The translations under genes and the position numbers were made by a program. Shown here piece after piece: positions 1-7,898 of a stretch of DNA of 25,499 nt. Positions within the stretch are counted from its first letter, which is position 1. Every line of letters begins with the position of its first letter. The DNA lies in NCBI GenBank assembly GCA_019057775.1, contig JAHLWT010000231.1:1-25499 (forward strand). Reading direction: 5' to 3'. The notes below the pieces were generated by a model. That model was not told where the DNA came from. It ran no database searches and saw only the letters and a program-made list of their open reading frames with translations. Source of the stretch: Promethearchaeota archaeon (GTDB lineage Archaea > Asgardarchaeota > Lokiarchaeia > Sigynarchaeales > SOKP01).

Positions 1-1591
1 GATCTACACGCTTTATCTTCTTATAAGCAAGGAAGAATAGAGCATATCCAAAACACGACCATAAAATCCAAGAAAGAACCTGAATTGAATTAAGATTAAA
101 AAGATAATTTATAAAATCTTCTAGGAGTTCAAAGCCCAGCTCGTTAAGCTCTCTTGGAAAATCAGCAACATTCGAATATAAATCTATCATTATTACACTA
201 TGATTATTTCTTCTGAGATTTTTAAATATATTATCTACACTTTTGTTAGTAGGATCATCTAAAGTAAATCTTACAAATGCATTTAGTTCTTCACAAGTGT
301 GAATATCAGAACCACCAATACAAGTTAAATTATTATTCAATGCAAACTGTCGTATTTCATGTTCTTGTATATGATCACCATTTATAATTTCAAAACCGTC
401 AACCCCCCAATCTCTTAATTGTTCAAGAGTATAAGGAACACCAAAACCTCCATTAGGATTTGGATCATAATTATAATGGTTTACAGTTACATAACCCCCT
501 TTAGATTTTACATATTGTATCATATCTGAAGCATTTAATGCTAGAGGTTTACCAGTTGGATTTTCAGACATAGGAGCAACAATTTCTTCTTCTAACCCAT
601 AGTAGTTTATATGAATATTTTTTTCATTGTCAGTCCATTCTTCTGCGATTCCAACAAAAAAATCAAGATTATTTTTTTCAACAAATTTACGTGCAACAAT
701 AGCTCCTCGTATATTATCATGATCAGCGAAAAAAGCTCCCGAAATTCCCTGTTCGATGTACCACATAACTCTTTGCTCAGGTGTAAGCCAACCATCGGAC
801 ATCGTAGTATGAACATGAAAATCAAATAGAAATTCATCGTCATCTAAATCAGTTTCGATTATATGAGTGGGATATGGTGTTGAGATCAAGAGAATATTAG
901 CAGCAAGGAGGAGATACATGGTCGCTGTAATATAAATAAATTCCATTTTCAAGGTCTTTAAATAATTGGGAGTTGTTGATTTTCTTTTAAATACTGTTCT
1001 TTTATTCTTAATATTATAATTGAATGTTAGTTTAGGATGAAGAAATACAATAATAGTCCTTATCATTTTTAGTATTAATACTAAAGAACAAATTCGAACT
1101 CCAATTTGTACAATAACCATAAAATAACGACTTACGAAAAAATATCCTAAACTTATATACCCAATTAATATTATAATACCAACTATCAAAATTGTAGCAG
1201 AAAACATTTTAAAAGTAAATCTCATAAAGCCATCAATTGGATACATTAATTTCTTATATTTTTCAGACCTTATTTTGCCAATCTTTTTGAAAAATAAGTA
1301 AATTATCCTGTAAATAATATAGAATATAACGAAAGCAATCATCCAATAGAAATCCATACCGATTATAAACGCTACTCCTGCGAATGGCTCCACCAAATAT
1401 CTCACGAGAGGAATACTTGAGGAATAATCTGATGATACATTAGCAGCAGGATAGGAAGCAAGACCATCGAGAAAAACGACATCTCGTAAATTTAAAATAC
1501 TTAAAACAAATAAAAAAACAAGCCAAAATGAGAATCCGATGCTTAAGACAGAAAATAATTTATTTTCTTTTAATAATTTATAGAATGGCAT
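1..1591 (-). CDS. Polytopic membrane protein with PHP-type metal phosphoesterase domain (partial, C-terminus beyond window)
   Basis: I translated this frame by hand: it is open from an ATG at 1591 to base 2 with no stop (530 residues) and continues past the window edge. Residues 1-228 are hydrophobic, with membrane segments near 14-33, 65-97 (one or two), 118-145, 150-172 and 207-228. A PHP domain follows: HVH at 259-261, SDG at 265-267, a DHD motif with H291, E317/E318, H372 and a GGSDIH motif with D429 and H431. These match the metal-binding pattern of PHP phosphoesterases. A further hydrophobic segment starts near residue 500. The predicted role is a membrane-anchored hydrolase of a phosphate ester; the substrate is unknown. 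It lies 71 bases downstream of the Mre11-like gene on the same strand, with its own AT-rich TATA-like stretch at about 1612-1622. The domain call is firm; the fusion to a polytopic anchor is the odd part. Confidence 0.85.
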   Translation of the reverse strand, partial: MPFYKLLKENKLFSVLSIGFSFWLVFLFVLSILNLRDVVFLDGLASYPAANVSSDYSSSIPLVRYLVEPFAGVAFIIGMDFYWMIAFVIFYIIYRIIYLFFKKIGKIRSEKYKKLMYPIDGFMRFTFKMFSATILIVGIIILIGYISLGYFFVSRYFMVIVQIGVRICSLVLILKMIRTIIVFLHPKLTFNYNIKNKRTVFKRKSTTPNYLKTLKMEFIYITATMYLLLAANILLISTPYPTHIIETDLDDDEFLFDFHVHTTMSDGWLTPEQRVMWYIEQGISGAFFADHDNIRGAIVARKFVEKNNLDFFVGIAEEWTDNEKNIHINYYGLEEEIVAPMSENPTGKPLALNASDMIQYVKSKGGYVTVNHYNYDPNPNGGFGVPYTLEQLRDWGVDGFEIINGDHIQEHEIRQFALNNNLTCIGGSDIHTCEELNAFVRFTLDDPTNKSVDNIFKNLRRNNHSVIMIDLYSNVADFPRELNELGFELLEDFINYLFNLNSIQVLSWILWSCFGYALFFLAYKKIKRVD

Positions 1592-1662
1592 ATAGATATA
1601 GATTTAGCTCGTATATTTATTAAGCTTTTATCTTAACTATCTTTTTTAAGATGAAGATGAAA

Positions 1663-2838
1663 TTACAAGTAAATATCTAATGTTCTTAATGAATTAGTAA
1701 ACTTTTGATAAATTTTCGCGTACAAAATTGGCAGATTTTCAGCAATAATACTACTGAATTCTTTTTCATTTATTTTAAAGGAATTAGATGGGCGTGTTCC
1801 TTTTAAAACGAGACATAAAATAGGTTTAATACTGTATGATGTGTTAGAATTGTAATTGTAATATTTAAAGCAAGATTTCAACTTATCAATAACAAAATTA
1901 TATAATTCCTCTTTTTTTTTGATTTGTCTTGGAATATAAATACTTTCCCAATGGTGCTTCCGATTTTGTAATCGTATCGTATATACTTTTTTAGTAAAAT
2001 GTGTGGAGCCAAAAATCTCAACCATAAAAATTCCCCTTTTGTAAGTAGAATCGATTGAACAAGCAGCTTCAGAGGAACCTGGATTGAATATCCAATTTTC
2101 TAAGATGAATTGTTTATGAAAATGACCCAATGCTAAATAGTCGATGCGATTCCTTAAAATTCTTGTTGTACTTAAACCCACACCAGGAACATTTTCCATT
2201 TGCCCCGCAATTCCAAAGTGTTGAATTAATATGTTAAAGATCTTACTATCCCTTTTAATCGCATTATTAATTTTGGTTAATAGCTTTTCAGGTTTCTGTC
2301 CAGTATATCGAGTACCATAAATCACTACATTTTTTACTTGGAATTTTCCACCTCTATTTATTTTGAAGTCATATTGATGAAACATTTCATCTTCAGGTGC
2401 TTCTAGATCAGCATCAAGAAGTATTACTAAGCCTAAACTCGCAATTAGTTTTAGCCATGACTGACCTCGTCGAGGGAGCCTAGTTCCTCTAGAAACTTTT
2501 CTAATATCGTGATTTCCTTCTATACTGATTATTGGAATAGTTTCTTTAGTACGATCCTTAAAACTTTTTAGTATAGCAATAATTTTGGTTAAATTTCCTG
2601 GTAACATTTCAAGAGAAGTAAATACATCTCCACCCAATATTATAAAATCAACATAATGCTTGATTGCTAATGACAGAATCTCTTGAAAAGCATAAATAAA
2701 ATCATTTGCTCTATGTTCATTCTGATATTGAGCCACTCCAAGATGAATATCACTTGCGTGAATAAATTTAACACGTTCTTGAGTTCTAAATTTACATTCA
2801 TTTGAAGATTCATATTGTACTTGATTAGTAAGAGTCAA
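1663..2838 (-). CDS. mre11: Mre11/SbcD-like metallophosphoesterase (DNA repair nuclease)
   Basis: This 391-residue protein has the ordered calcineurin-like phosphoesterase motifs of Mre11: DIH (30-32), GGD (69-71), GNHD (108-111), QH (206-207) and GHFH (238-241). A capping-domain-like C-terminal half follows. Length fits archaeal Mre11. Mre11 is a manganese-dependent double-strand-break nuclease that normally works with the Rad50 ATPase. In many archaea rad50, herA and nurA lie next to it, but here the downstream gene is a PHP membrane protein and the divergent upstream gene a nucleotidyltransferase, so Rad50 is not local. The start is uncertain. The only in-frame starter before the first motif is a TTG at 2838, directly after a run of eight T; two ATGs just upstream are out of frame. 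A general SbcD-like or other phosphoesterase role cannot be excluded. Confidence 0.82.
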   Translation of the reverse strand: MTLTNQVQYESSNECKFRTQERVKFIHASDIHLGVAQYQNEHRANDFIYAFQEILSLAIKHYVDFIILGGDVFTSLEMLPGNLTKIIAILKSFKDRTKETIPIISIEGNHDIRKVSRGTRLPRRGQSWLKLIASLGLVILLDADLEAPEDEMFHQYDFKINRGGKFQVKNVVIYGTRYTGQKPEKLLTKINNAIKRDSKIFNILIQHFGIAGQMENVPGVGLSTTRILRNRIDYLALGHFHKQFILENWIFNPGSSEAACSIDSTYKRGIFMVEIFGSTHFTKKVYTIRLQNRKHHWESIYIPRQIKKKEELYNFVIDKLKSCFKYYNYNSNTSYSIKPILCLVLKGTRPSNSFKINEKEFSSIIAENLPILYAKIYQKFTNSLRTLDIYL

Positions 2839-2938
2839 AAAAAATAACCATTAAAATCCATTTTAAATTATATTTTAATATTAAGCACGAATTTTTAAAT
2901 TGTAAAAGTGTTAAGAAATAGTAATGAAAGATGAGTAA

Positions 2939-2950
2939 CTATATTATAAT
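2939..2950 (+). promoter_or_regulatory. TATA-like box of the nucleotidyltransferase gene
   Basis: A CTATATTATAAT stretch lies about 35 bases before the ATG at 2981. This is the archaeal TATA-to-start distance expected for a very short leader. No Shine-Dalgarno sequence is visible, which agrees with a leaderless or near-leaderless transcript. Confidence 0.45.
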
Positions 2951-2980
2951 TCATTTCTCAACTAATCGAATTACTATTAT

Positions 2981-3568
2981 ATGAAAGATAAAATGGAAGC
3001 TAAAGAAACTAAATATGAACTTGGTGTGATCCACGGAAGGTTTCAAGTATTACATAATGATCATCTGAAATATCTTCTCGCAGGCAAGAACCTGTGTAAA
3101 CATCTCGTTGTAGGCATTACAAATCCAGATCCATCCTTAACAAGAGATTCTGAAGCAAATCCCCATCGTAGCACACCTTTAGCAAATCCACTAACTTATT
3201 ATGAACGGTATTTAATGTTACACGCAGCTCTTTTTGAGCAGGGTTTACAATATTCAGAATTCTCTGTTGTACCATTCCCTATAAATGTACCAGATCTTAT
3301 TAATAATTATGTTCCAATGGATGCTGTTTTCTTTTTAACTATTTATGACGATTGGGGAAGACAGAAAAAGGAATATTTCAAATCTCTTGGATTAAAAATA
3401 CACATTTTATGGGAAGTACCATTTGAGAAAAAAGGCTTGAGTTCCATTGATATTCGGGCTGCAATGATTAATGGTGATAAATGGGAGCATTTTTTGCCCT
3501 CAAGTGTAGCAGAACTCATGAAAAAATGGAAAATATCTCAAAGATTAAAAGAAATTAGTTTGAAATAA
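2981..3568 (+). CDS. NMN/NaMN adenylyltransferase-like nucleotidyltransferase
   Basis: A 195-residue HIGH-superfamily nucleotidyltransferase. Near the N-terminus is GRFQVLHNDHLKYL, the phosphate-binding loop with an HxxH in place of the usual HxGH (the glycine is Asp). Near the C-terminus is LSSIDIRAAM, matching the ISSTxIR signature that contacts ATP phosphates. The overall plan is that of archaeal NadM/NadR-type enzymes, which join ATP and nicotinamide (or nicotinate) mononucleotide to make NAD precursors. The HNDH variant belongs to a sub-family I remember as annotated only generically, so the exact nucleotide substrate is not certain. ATG at 2981 is used; ATG at 2993 is an alternative. 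The gene stands alone, divergent from the Mre11-like gene, with a hairpin sequence just after its stop. Confidence 0.75.
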   Translation: MKDKMEAKETKYELGVIHGRFQVLHNDHLKYLLAGKNLCKHLVVGITNPDPSLTRDSEANPHRSTPLANPLTYYERYLMLHAALFEQGLQYSEFSVVPFPINVPDLINNYVPMDAVFFLTIYDDWGRQKKEYFKSLGLKIHILWEVPFEKKGLSSIDIRAAMINGDKWEHFLPSSVAELMKKWKISQRLKEISLK

Positions 3569-3570
3569 AA

Positions 3571-3586
3571 TTAGGTCTACAGACCT
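3571..3586. repeat. Perfect inverted repeat after the nucleotidyltransferase stop codon
   Basis: TAGGTCT-AC-AGACCTA is a perfect 7-bp inverted repeat with a two-base centre, starting two bases after the stop. With one bulged base the symmetry extends by three more pairs. It is not followed by a T-run, so it is not a standard archaeal terminator. An operator for the downstream gene or an RNA-processing hairpin is possible. Confidence 0.5.
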
Positions 3587-3693
3587 AGATTGAATATTAT
3601 ATCTAATTTAAATTACTGTTTTAATGTTAATAAATAACTATTAATATGATTTCTTAGCATTTAAAAAATAAATTACTTTATTTGGTGTAAAAT

Positions 3694-4422
3694 ATGCCTT
3701 TATTTCAAATTGATCCTTCACGATTTATTATGATTTATATCGCTCAGAGTATCTTTGTGGTTTATTTTACATTAATTACGTTTCAGATTTTAAAAAGAAA
3801 AAGACAGAGATTAAACGTAATTTTTAGCTTTTTTTTTATAACAATCATAATTGCTAATATCTTAAATATGATTTATGCAACGATGACAAATGAAGTGATT
3901 ATTTTAATCTTTAACTTTTTTACTAATTTCTTTCTTTGCTTCGGACCAATCTTTATTCTGGTTGTGAATATGCTAATTTTAGAATCAACTATAATTTTCT
4001 CTGTAAAAAGACAAAACAGATATTTCCTATATTATGGGCTTTTACTATTACTTGGAATGGCAATTTTTTACATTCTTGGAGAGGTCTCTGTAACCAATGA
4101 ATTCCGTCCTAAATTTAGTCCGATTTTTTTAATTTTTATTTTAATTATTACTGCAGCTCCAGTTGTAATACCAATAATATATACATCTATGAAAATTTAT
4201 TTTAGCTTTGAAACGAAGGCTTTAAAAAGAAAATGGATCTTCTATGTGATAGGTTTCATCGGATCAATAAGTATAGCATATCTCTTTTTTGTTAATAATT
4301 ATTTAGATAATGCTAATTTCAGATTACTAATTGCAATTTATTCAATTTCGGTAATTTTCTGGGGATATTTAATGTATTATGGAATTGGGTTTAAATTAAA
4401 GAAACAAGAAGCGAGTTCTTAA
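3694..4422 (+). CDS. Seven-helix integral membrane protein, unknown function
   Basis: I do not recognise a named family. The 242-residue protein is almost entirely hydrophobic, with seven predicted membrane helices at about 11-33, 41-63, 68-100, 110-130, 142-170, 181-203 and 209-234. Short basic loops (such as KRKRQR at 34-39 and KALKRK near 175-181) suggest cytoplasmic sides. There is no rhodopsin-type lysine motif, transporter signature or soluble domain. It resembles the stand-alone 7-TM sensor-like membrane domains that occur in many archaea, often attached to histidine kinases, but no kinase is attached or adjacent. The ATG at 3694 has GGTG seven bases upstream and an AT-rich TATA-like stretch at about 3659-3675, so it is probably transcribed on its own. 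Confidence 0.7.
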   Translation: MPLFQIDPSRFIMIYIAQSIFVVYFTLITFQILKRKRQRLNVIFSFFFITIIIANILNMIYATMTNEVIILIFNFFTNFFLCFGPIFILVVNMLILESTIIFSVKRQNRYFLYYGLLLLLGMAIFYILGEVSVTNEFRPKFSPIFLIFILIITAAPVVIPIIYTSMKIYFSFETKALKRKWIFYVIGFIGSISIAYLFFVNNYLDNANFRLLIAIYSISVIFWGYLMYYGIGFKLKKQEASS

Positions 4423-4461
4423 CTATTTTTTGTGATTTAAATAATTGATCTTCTTATTATC

Positions 4462-4504
4462 GAAATTCAAGATTTCTGGATCTAGTATTGATCATTTGAA
4501 TTTC
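4462..4504. repeat. Inverted repeat with 9-bp arms (GAAATTCAA / TTGAATTTC)
   Basis: The arms lie at 4462-4470 and 4496-4504 around a 25-base spacer. The repeat sits in the gap between the 7-TM gene and the GNAT gene, upstream of the GNAT TATA-like box, and so may be a regulator-binding site. In AT-rich DNA a chance match is possible. Confidence 0.4.
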
Positions 4505-4509
4505 TTTCT

Positions 4510-4521
4510 TTTCACGTGAAA
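4510..4521. promoter_or_regulatory. 12-bp palindrome TTTCACGTGAAA, candidate operator
   Basis: A perfect 12-bp palindrome lies 11 bases upstream of the TATA-like box at 4533-4542, where archaeal activators or repressors commonly bind. The GC-containing CACGTG core stands out from the AT-rich surroundings. No regulator gene is adjacent. Confidence 0.45.
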
Positions 4522-4532
4522 GAATAGAAAAC

Positions 4533-4542
4533 CTTAAATATA
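4533..4542 (+). promoter_or_regulatory. TATA-like box of the two-part GNAT gene
   Basis: CTTAAATATA follows a purine-rich AGAAAAC stretch that could act as a BRE. It lies about 50 bases before the GTG start, leaving a leader of roughly 20-25 bases. Confidence 0.45.
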
Positions 4543-4588
4543 GTTTTAAAGACTATTACTTACTATTTTATAAATTGAACAAGATAAA

Positions 4589-5692
4589 GTGATTATTATA
4601 GCGCTCATAAGTAAAAAAGATTCAATCCTCCAAGGAGAAAATGTTTATTTTCAAAAATTTGTTGCCAAAAACGGGGAAAAATATGGTTTAAGATTTGGAG
4701 AACCGAAGGACGCATTAGAAATTTCAAATATTTTCAAGGAAATTTATGGATATAATTATGTCAATCCTGTAGTCTATAATATTGATCTTTTAAAGAAAGA
4801 TATATTAAAGAAAAATAATTTCTGGTTTGTAGGGGAATTATTGGAAACTAAGGAAATTGCAGGTACAGGATTAATAGAAAAAGAAAGATATATTGCTCAT
4901 GCAAGCAAAGCAGTGACTAGAAAAAAATACCAAGGATTAGGAGTCACAACAAAAATAGGAGCAGCAGGAATTATAACAGTAACAAAGATGCCTGAATTCA
5001 CCAATATTTTAAGAATTAATATAGAAGTTAGGGGTCCTGAAATCAGGGCCCAAAAACTTGTTGAAAACGCGGGAGCCTTACCTTATGGTTTAGTTCCTGC
5101 TTATACAAACTATGGGGATAAAAGGAATTTTTATGTTGATGATCATAATCCTTATCCTCCAGATAAGGAAGAAGCTGCCATCCTCTATTCCATAATATTT
5201 AAAGAATTATGGAAAAGAAGAGAGAAAACAATATATCTACATGACAATGATGACTACAAATTTTTCTATGATCGCATCAGAATAAGGTGCAAGAAGATGA
5301 AGGATGATGAATTAATTTCTGTAAAAGGAAGAAAAGATTGGGGTTATGAATTATACGGTGTTTCCAAGGACTATTATGAAGGAATCTTGAATTTATATGG
5401 CTACGTTAAAGAAAAATCATTAACTAATATAATAAAGACATATAATAAATGGAGAATCATTTTGTGGAGAGTTCCAACTACTCAAAATGGATTGCATTCA
5501 ATGGCTCTTGCTAGTGAAAAAGGATTTAAAGTAGTAGGGTATGATATTGGCTTTAGTAATGTAAATTGGACATTATATGATTCTGTTATCCTAGCATATT
5601 ATCCCAACGGAAATTATCAAGCATTAGATGTAAATCCATTGGATGGAAATAGACCCCTTTTAAATAAGATAAAAGAACAATTTTTTAACTAA
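4589..5692 (+). CDS. GNAT-family N-acetyltransferase with extra C-terminal domain
   Basis: A 367-residue protein. Residues about 30-180 form a GNAT fold: a start matching the first strands (YGLRFGEPKDALEIS), then an acetyl-CoA pyrophosphate loop of the Q/RxxGxG/A type (KYQGLGVTTKIG, near 113-124), then a strand and helix ending in ENAGALPYG. Residues about 200-367 are a second alpha/beta domain that may be a degenerate GNAT repeat or substrate domain. It likely transfers an acyl group from acyl-CoA to an amine; the substrate is unknown. No ATG exists before residue 130, so a GTG at 4589 is the only sensible start. The gene stands alone behind inverted repeats and a TATA-like box. Double-GNAT proteins are known in archaea, but I cannot name this subfamily. 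Confidence 0.7.
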   Translation: MIIIALISKKDSILQGENVYFQKFVAKNGEKYGLRFGEPKDALEISNIFKEIYGYNYVNPVVYNIDLLKKDILKKNNFWFVGELLETKEIAGTGLIEKERYIAHASKAVTRKKYQGLGVTTKIGAAGIITVTKMPEFTNILRINIEVRGPEIRAQKLVENAGALPYGLVPAYTNYGDKRNFYVDDHNPYPPDKEEAAILYSIIFKELWKRREKTIYLHDNDDYKFFYDRIRIRCKKMKDDELISVKGRKDWGYELYGVSKDYYEGILNLYGYVKEKSLTNIIKTYNKWRIILWRVPTTQNGLHSMALASEKGFKVVGYDIGFSNVNWTLYDSVILAYYPNGNYQALDVNPLDGNRPLLNKIKEQFFN

Positions 5693-5758
5693 ATAATACT
5701 CTAATATTTTTTATAAATGTAAGAATGAATCAATAGATTAAGAAGTAAGAAGTTAGAG

Positions 5759-6214
5759 CTATGTGATTAAAGAGGCTACCTTTTCTTCTAAAGTTAGTGT
5801 ACCTGAACCAAAAATTTTATCAATAGTACTCCTAAAAGAATCAAATTGTTTTGCTTCAGTAAAGTTTGAACCGTTATAGCGAGATGTAAACTTCTTTAGT
5901 AATTTTTCCAATAATGGTAGAATACTTCTGTGTAAATATTTTTCAAGTCTATAATCCTTGTCCAAAACAATAAAAGCAATCACTTCTTCTATTCTTGCTT
6001 CATTATCTTCAATATCTCCTTTTTTGAATATAATAGAATATTTACTGCTTTCGAAATATTCTATTGGCGACATAAGGTATTCTGCAAAACTTAAAAGTCC
6101 ACTCATAAATCCACTTGTGCAAATTAAATCTATATGCTCCCTACTAGCTCTATGATAGGTTGCAAATATTATGGGAAGACCTTGACGAATGATACCAGCT
6201 TCTCTTATTAACAT
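5759..6214 (-). CDS. Longin-like domain protein (putative)
   Basis: A 151-residue soluble protein with no catalytic motif. Its predicted order is two strands (3-20), a helix (28-46), two strands (52-66) and a strand (74-84). Long helices at 88-110 and 122-137 follow. This is the longin order (beta-beta-alpha-beta-beta-beta-alpha-alpha). The first strand pair, IREAGIIRQGLPIIFATYH, has the turn-separated hydrophobic pattern typical of longin and roadblock proteins. These folds serve as platforms or regulators for small GTPases and are abundant in Asgard archaea, so a role with Ras/Rag-like GTPases is plausible. No GTPase gene is in the window. It is a single gene, convergent with the upstream GNAT gene. 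The fold assignment is my reading of pattern, not of identity. Confidence 0.5.
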   Translation of the reverse strand: MLIREAGIIRQGLPIIFATYHRASREHIDLICTSGFMSGLLSFAEYLMSPIEYFESSKYSIIFKKGDIEDNEARIEEVIAFIVLDKDYRLEKYLHRSILPLLEKLLKKFTSRYNGSNFTEAKQFDSFRSTIDKIFGSGTLTLEEKVASLIT

Positions 6215-6273
6215 GCTAATTCTTTTAGTGTTTTAAACCAAATCGCTTCGAAATTATATTCTTTACAACTACT

Positions 6274-6282
6274 CCTTATATA
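6274..6282 (-). promoter_or_regulatory. TATA-like box of the longin-like gene
   Basis: On the minus strand TATATAAGG lies about 60 bases before the ATG at 6214, giving a predicted leader of about 35-40 bases. It is the best TATA match in this 238-base gap. Confidence 0.4.
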
Positions 6283-6405
6283 CATTGAAAATAACATTTT
6301 TAAATATTACCCTATTAATAACATTCCGTGGCAAAAGAACAACAACTCTGATTCTACATGAAAACTATGATTTCTACTAGTTCATTACCTAATCTCAATA
6401 TGTAT

Positions 6406-6424
6406 AAAAAATGAAAAAATGAAA
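6406..6424 (-). terminator. T-rich terminator of cdhBC
   Basis: On the transcript strand, runs of six T (6414-6419 and 6406-6411) lie within an almost pure T/A stretch 30-45 bases after the cdhC stop. Archaeal termination typically occurs at such T-runs without a hairpin. Confidence 0.5.
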
Positions 6425-6452
6425 AGAAATATTAAAAATTAAAAGTTAGAAT

Positions 6453-7889
6453 TTATTTCTTCTTCCGTTTTGGCTCAATCTTCTTGATTATTATCGATTC
6501 GGCGTGTATCTTACAATTTTTAAGTATAATTTTGAATCCTCCTGCACCGCCTACTCCTGGAATAGTCATACCTACTGTCCCCATTGGTACCATAGCGCCT
6601 TCTTCTTCCCATTCTTCCTCTTCTTCTACTCCACTGATCGCAGCTTTATATTCTTCTGTTTCTATGATAGGGTGCTGTACTTTTTCTAACCAGGCGGGTA
6701 GATCATTTAAATCTGGAACATCATCTTCAGTTGCGATTTTATCTCGGATATCTTCTGGAAGTAAGTCATATACTCGTTCTTTTACTGTTTTTCCCATCCA
6801 GACGACAATATCAATCCCGGTCTTTAGTCCCGCATTGATTGCATCGTACTGCTGGAATTTTGGGCTAATTATGTATTGGATACTTATTCCGTTAAACCCA
6901 GCCAATTGTTTCCCTCCCCCGGTTTGATTGGCCATTGCCGAGAAAGGTAATCCATTCAAAGCTACCCCCTCATGATTTCGATCAATAATTCCATGCCCTA
7001 CTCCAGTTTCCGGAATAAAGAAATCTATAGCTTCAAAGCAACCACAAGAAGTATGCGGGAATTCCATTCCACTGTAAAGATAAATTCGCTCAATCTCTCC
7101 TAATGATCGCTTTTTAATCATGTCATTAATTCCTTGATATTCACCAGCTTCCTTATTAATAACAGTTCCAGGTGGGACAGCGAAGAGTGGTCCCTTAGGG
7201 TCAACACGAGCAGCAGCTCTTGCATCAAACCATGAAATCGAACCACATAAACTCATACGATTGGGAGTAATACAACAAGCATGTGTAGGGGCGAAGGATT
7301 GACAAAGTACACAACCATAAAACATATCTACATCGTCATCATTAATACTACGGGCTCTTTCGTCTCGCTTGTTATAAATAGTTAAGGCAAAATCGTATGG
7401 TTCTTTTATTTTTTCTGGATCCGTATAAAAAGTAATCATTGCTTTTTTGATTATTGGTAATTCAGCTTTAAATAATCTAATTAATACAGTTCCTAAAATA
7501 TCTAACGAGTTAAAGCCTTTCTCGTACGCTTTCTTGGAAATTCTCATCCAGTTAGTGTAACGTTGATTTAAATGCATAATTCCATTAACAAAGTTACAAA
7601 ACTCATGGATTCTGCGTTCGAACACGGCTTCGAGGTCCTCTTCTAATTCTGGACCTGATACTTCTACCAAAATTCCGATAGGGTAACGTCCTCCTACTTC
7701 CATGTCTTTTAAATCAGGTCCAAAAAGAATTACTTTTCCATCTTCAATTTCCTTCTCAGGTTTGACTCTCACGAGCTCAAAATGCTTCTCAATCTTAGGG
7801 CCGCCAAGTTCTACATACATTTGGTTGCCTCTTATTCTTTCCCCTTCATAGACTGGTCCTACATCAACTGGGATGTCTGAAAAACTCAT
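6453..7889 (-). CDS. cdhC: Acetyl-CoA synthase catalytic subunit beta of the CODH/ACS complex
   Basis: A 478-residue CdhC protein. It carries the complete A-cluster ligand set: C193, C196, C205 and C215 in the Cys-x2-Cys-x8-Cys-x9-Cys spacing that holds the [4Fe-4S] cluster, and the CGC motif at 282-284 that binds the distal nickel. The enzyme assembles acetyl-CoA from CO, a corrinoid-bound methyl group and CoA, or cleaves it in reverse. It is the short archaeal form, lacking the N-terminal domain of bacterial AcsB. The last ~70 residues include a run of glutamates (EEEEEWEEE), a Gly/Pro/Met-rich linker and a basic tail, the usual variable CdhC C-terminus. It follows cdhB by 48 bases and has its own GAGGAG ribosome-binding site. 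CdhA, CdhD and CdhE are not in the window. Confidence 0.97.
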   Translation of the reverse strand: MSFSDIPVDVGPVYEGERIRGNQMYVELGGPKIEKHFELVRVKPEKEIEDGKVILFGPDLKDMEVGGRYPIGILVEVSGPELEEDLEAVFERRIHEFCNFVNGIMHLNQRYTNWMRISKKAYEKGFNSLDILGTVLIRLFKAELPIIKKAMITFYTDPEKIKEPYDFALTIYNKRDERARSINDDDVDMFYGCVLCQSFAPTHACCITPNRMSLCGSISWFDARAAARVDPKGPLFAVPPGTVINKEAGEYQGINDMIKKRSLGEIERIYLYSGMEFPHTSCGCFEAIDFFIPETGVGHGIIDRNHEGVALNGLPFSAMANQTGGGKQLAGFNGISIQYIISPKFQQYDAINAGLKTGIDIVVWMGKTVKERVYDLLPEDIRDKIATEDDVPDLNDLPAWLEKVQHPIIETEEYKAAISGVEEEEEWEEEGAMVPMGTVGMTIPGVGGAGGFKIILKNCKIHAESIIIKKIEPKRKKK

Positions 7890-7898
7890 ATCATAAAT

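Noticed and set aside
607..843. A 78-residue open frame on the minus strand (and a 72-residue one opposite)
   Set aside because: Both overlap the PHP domain of the partial gene at 1-1591, which has conserved metal-ligand motifs; these frames have none.
6484..6927. A 147-residue open frame antisense to cdhC
   Set aside because: It mirrors the low-complexity Glu/Gly/Pro C-terminus of CdhC and has no start signals or recognisable motifs.
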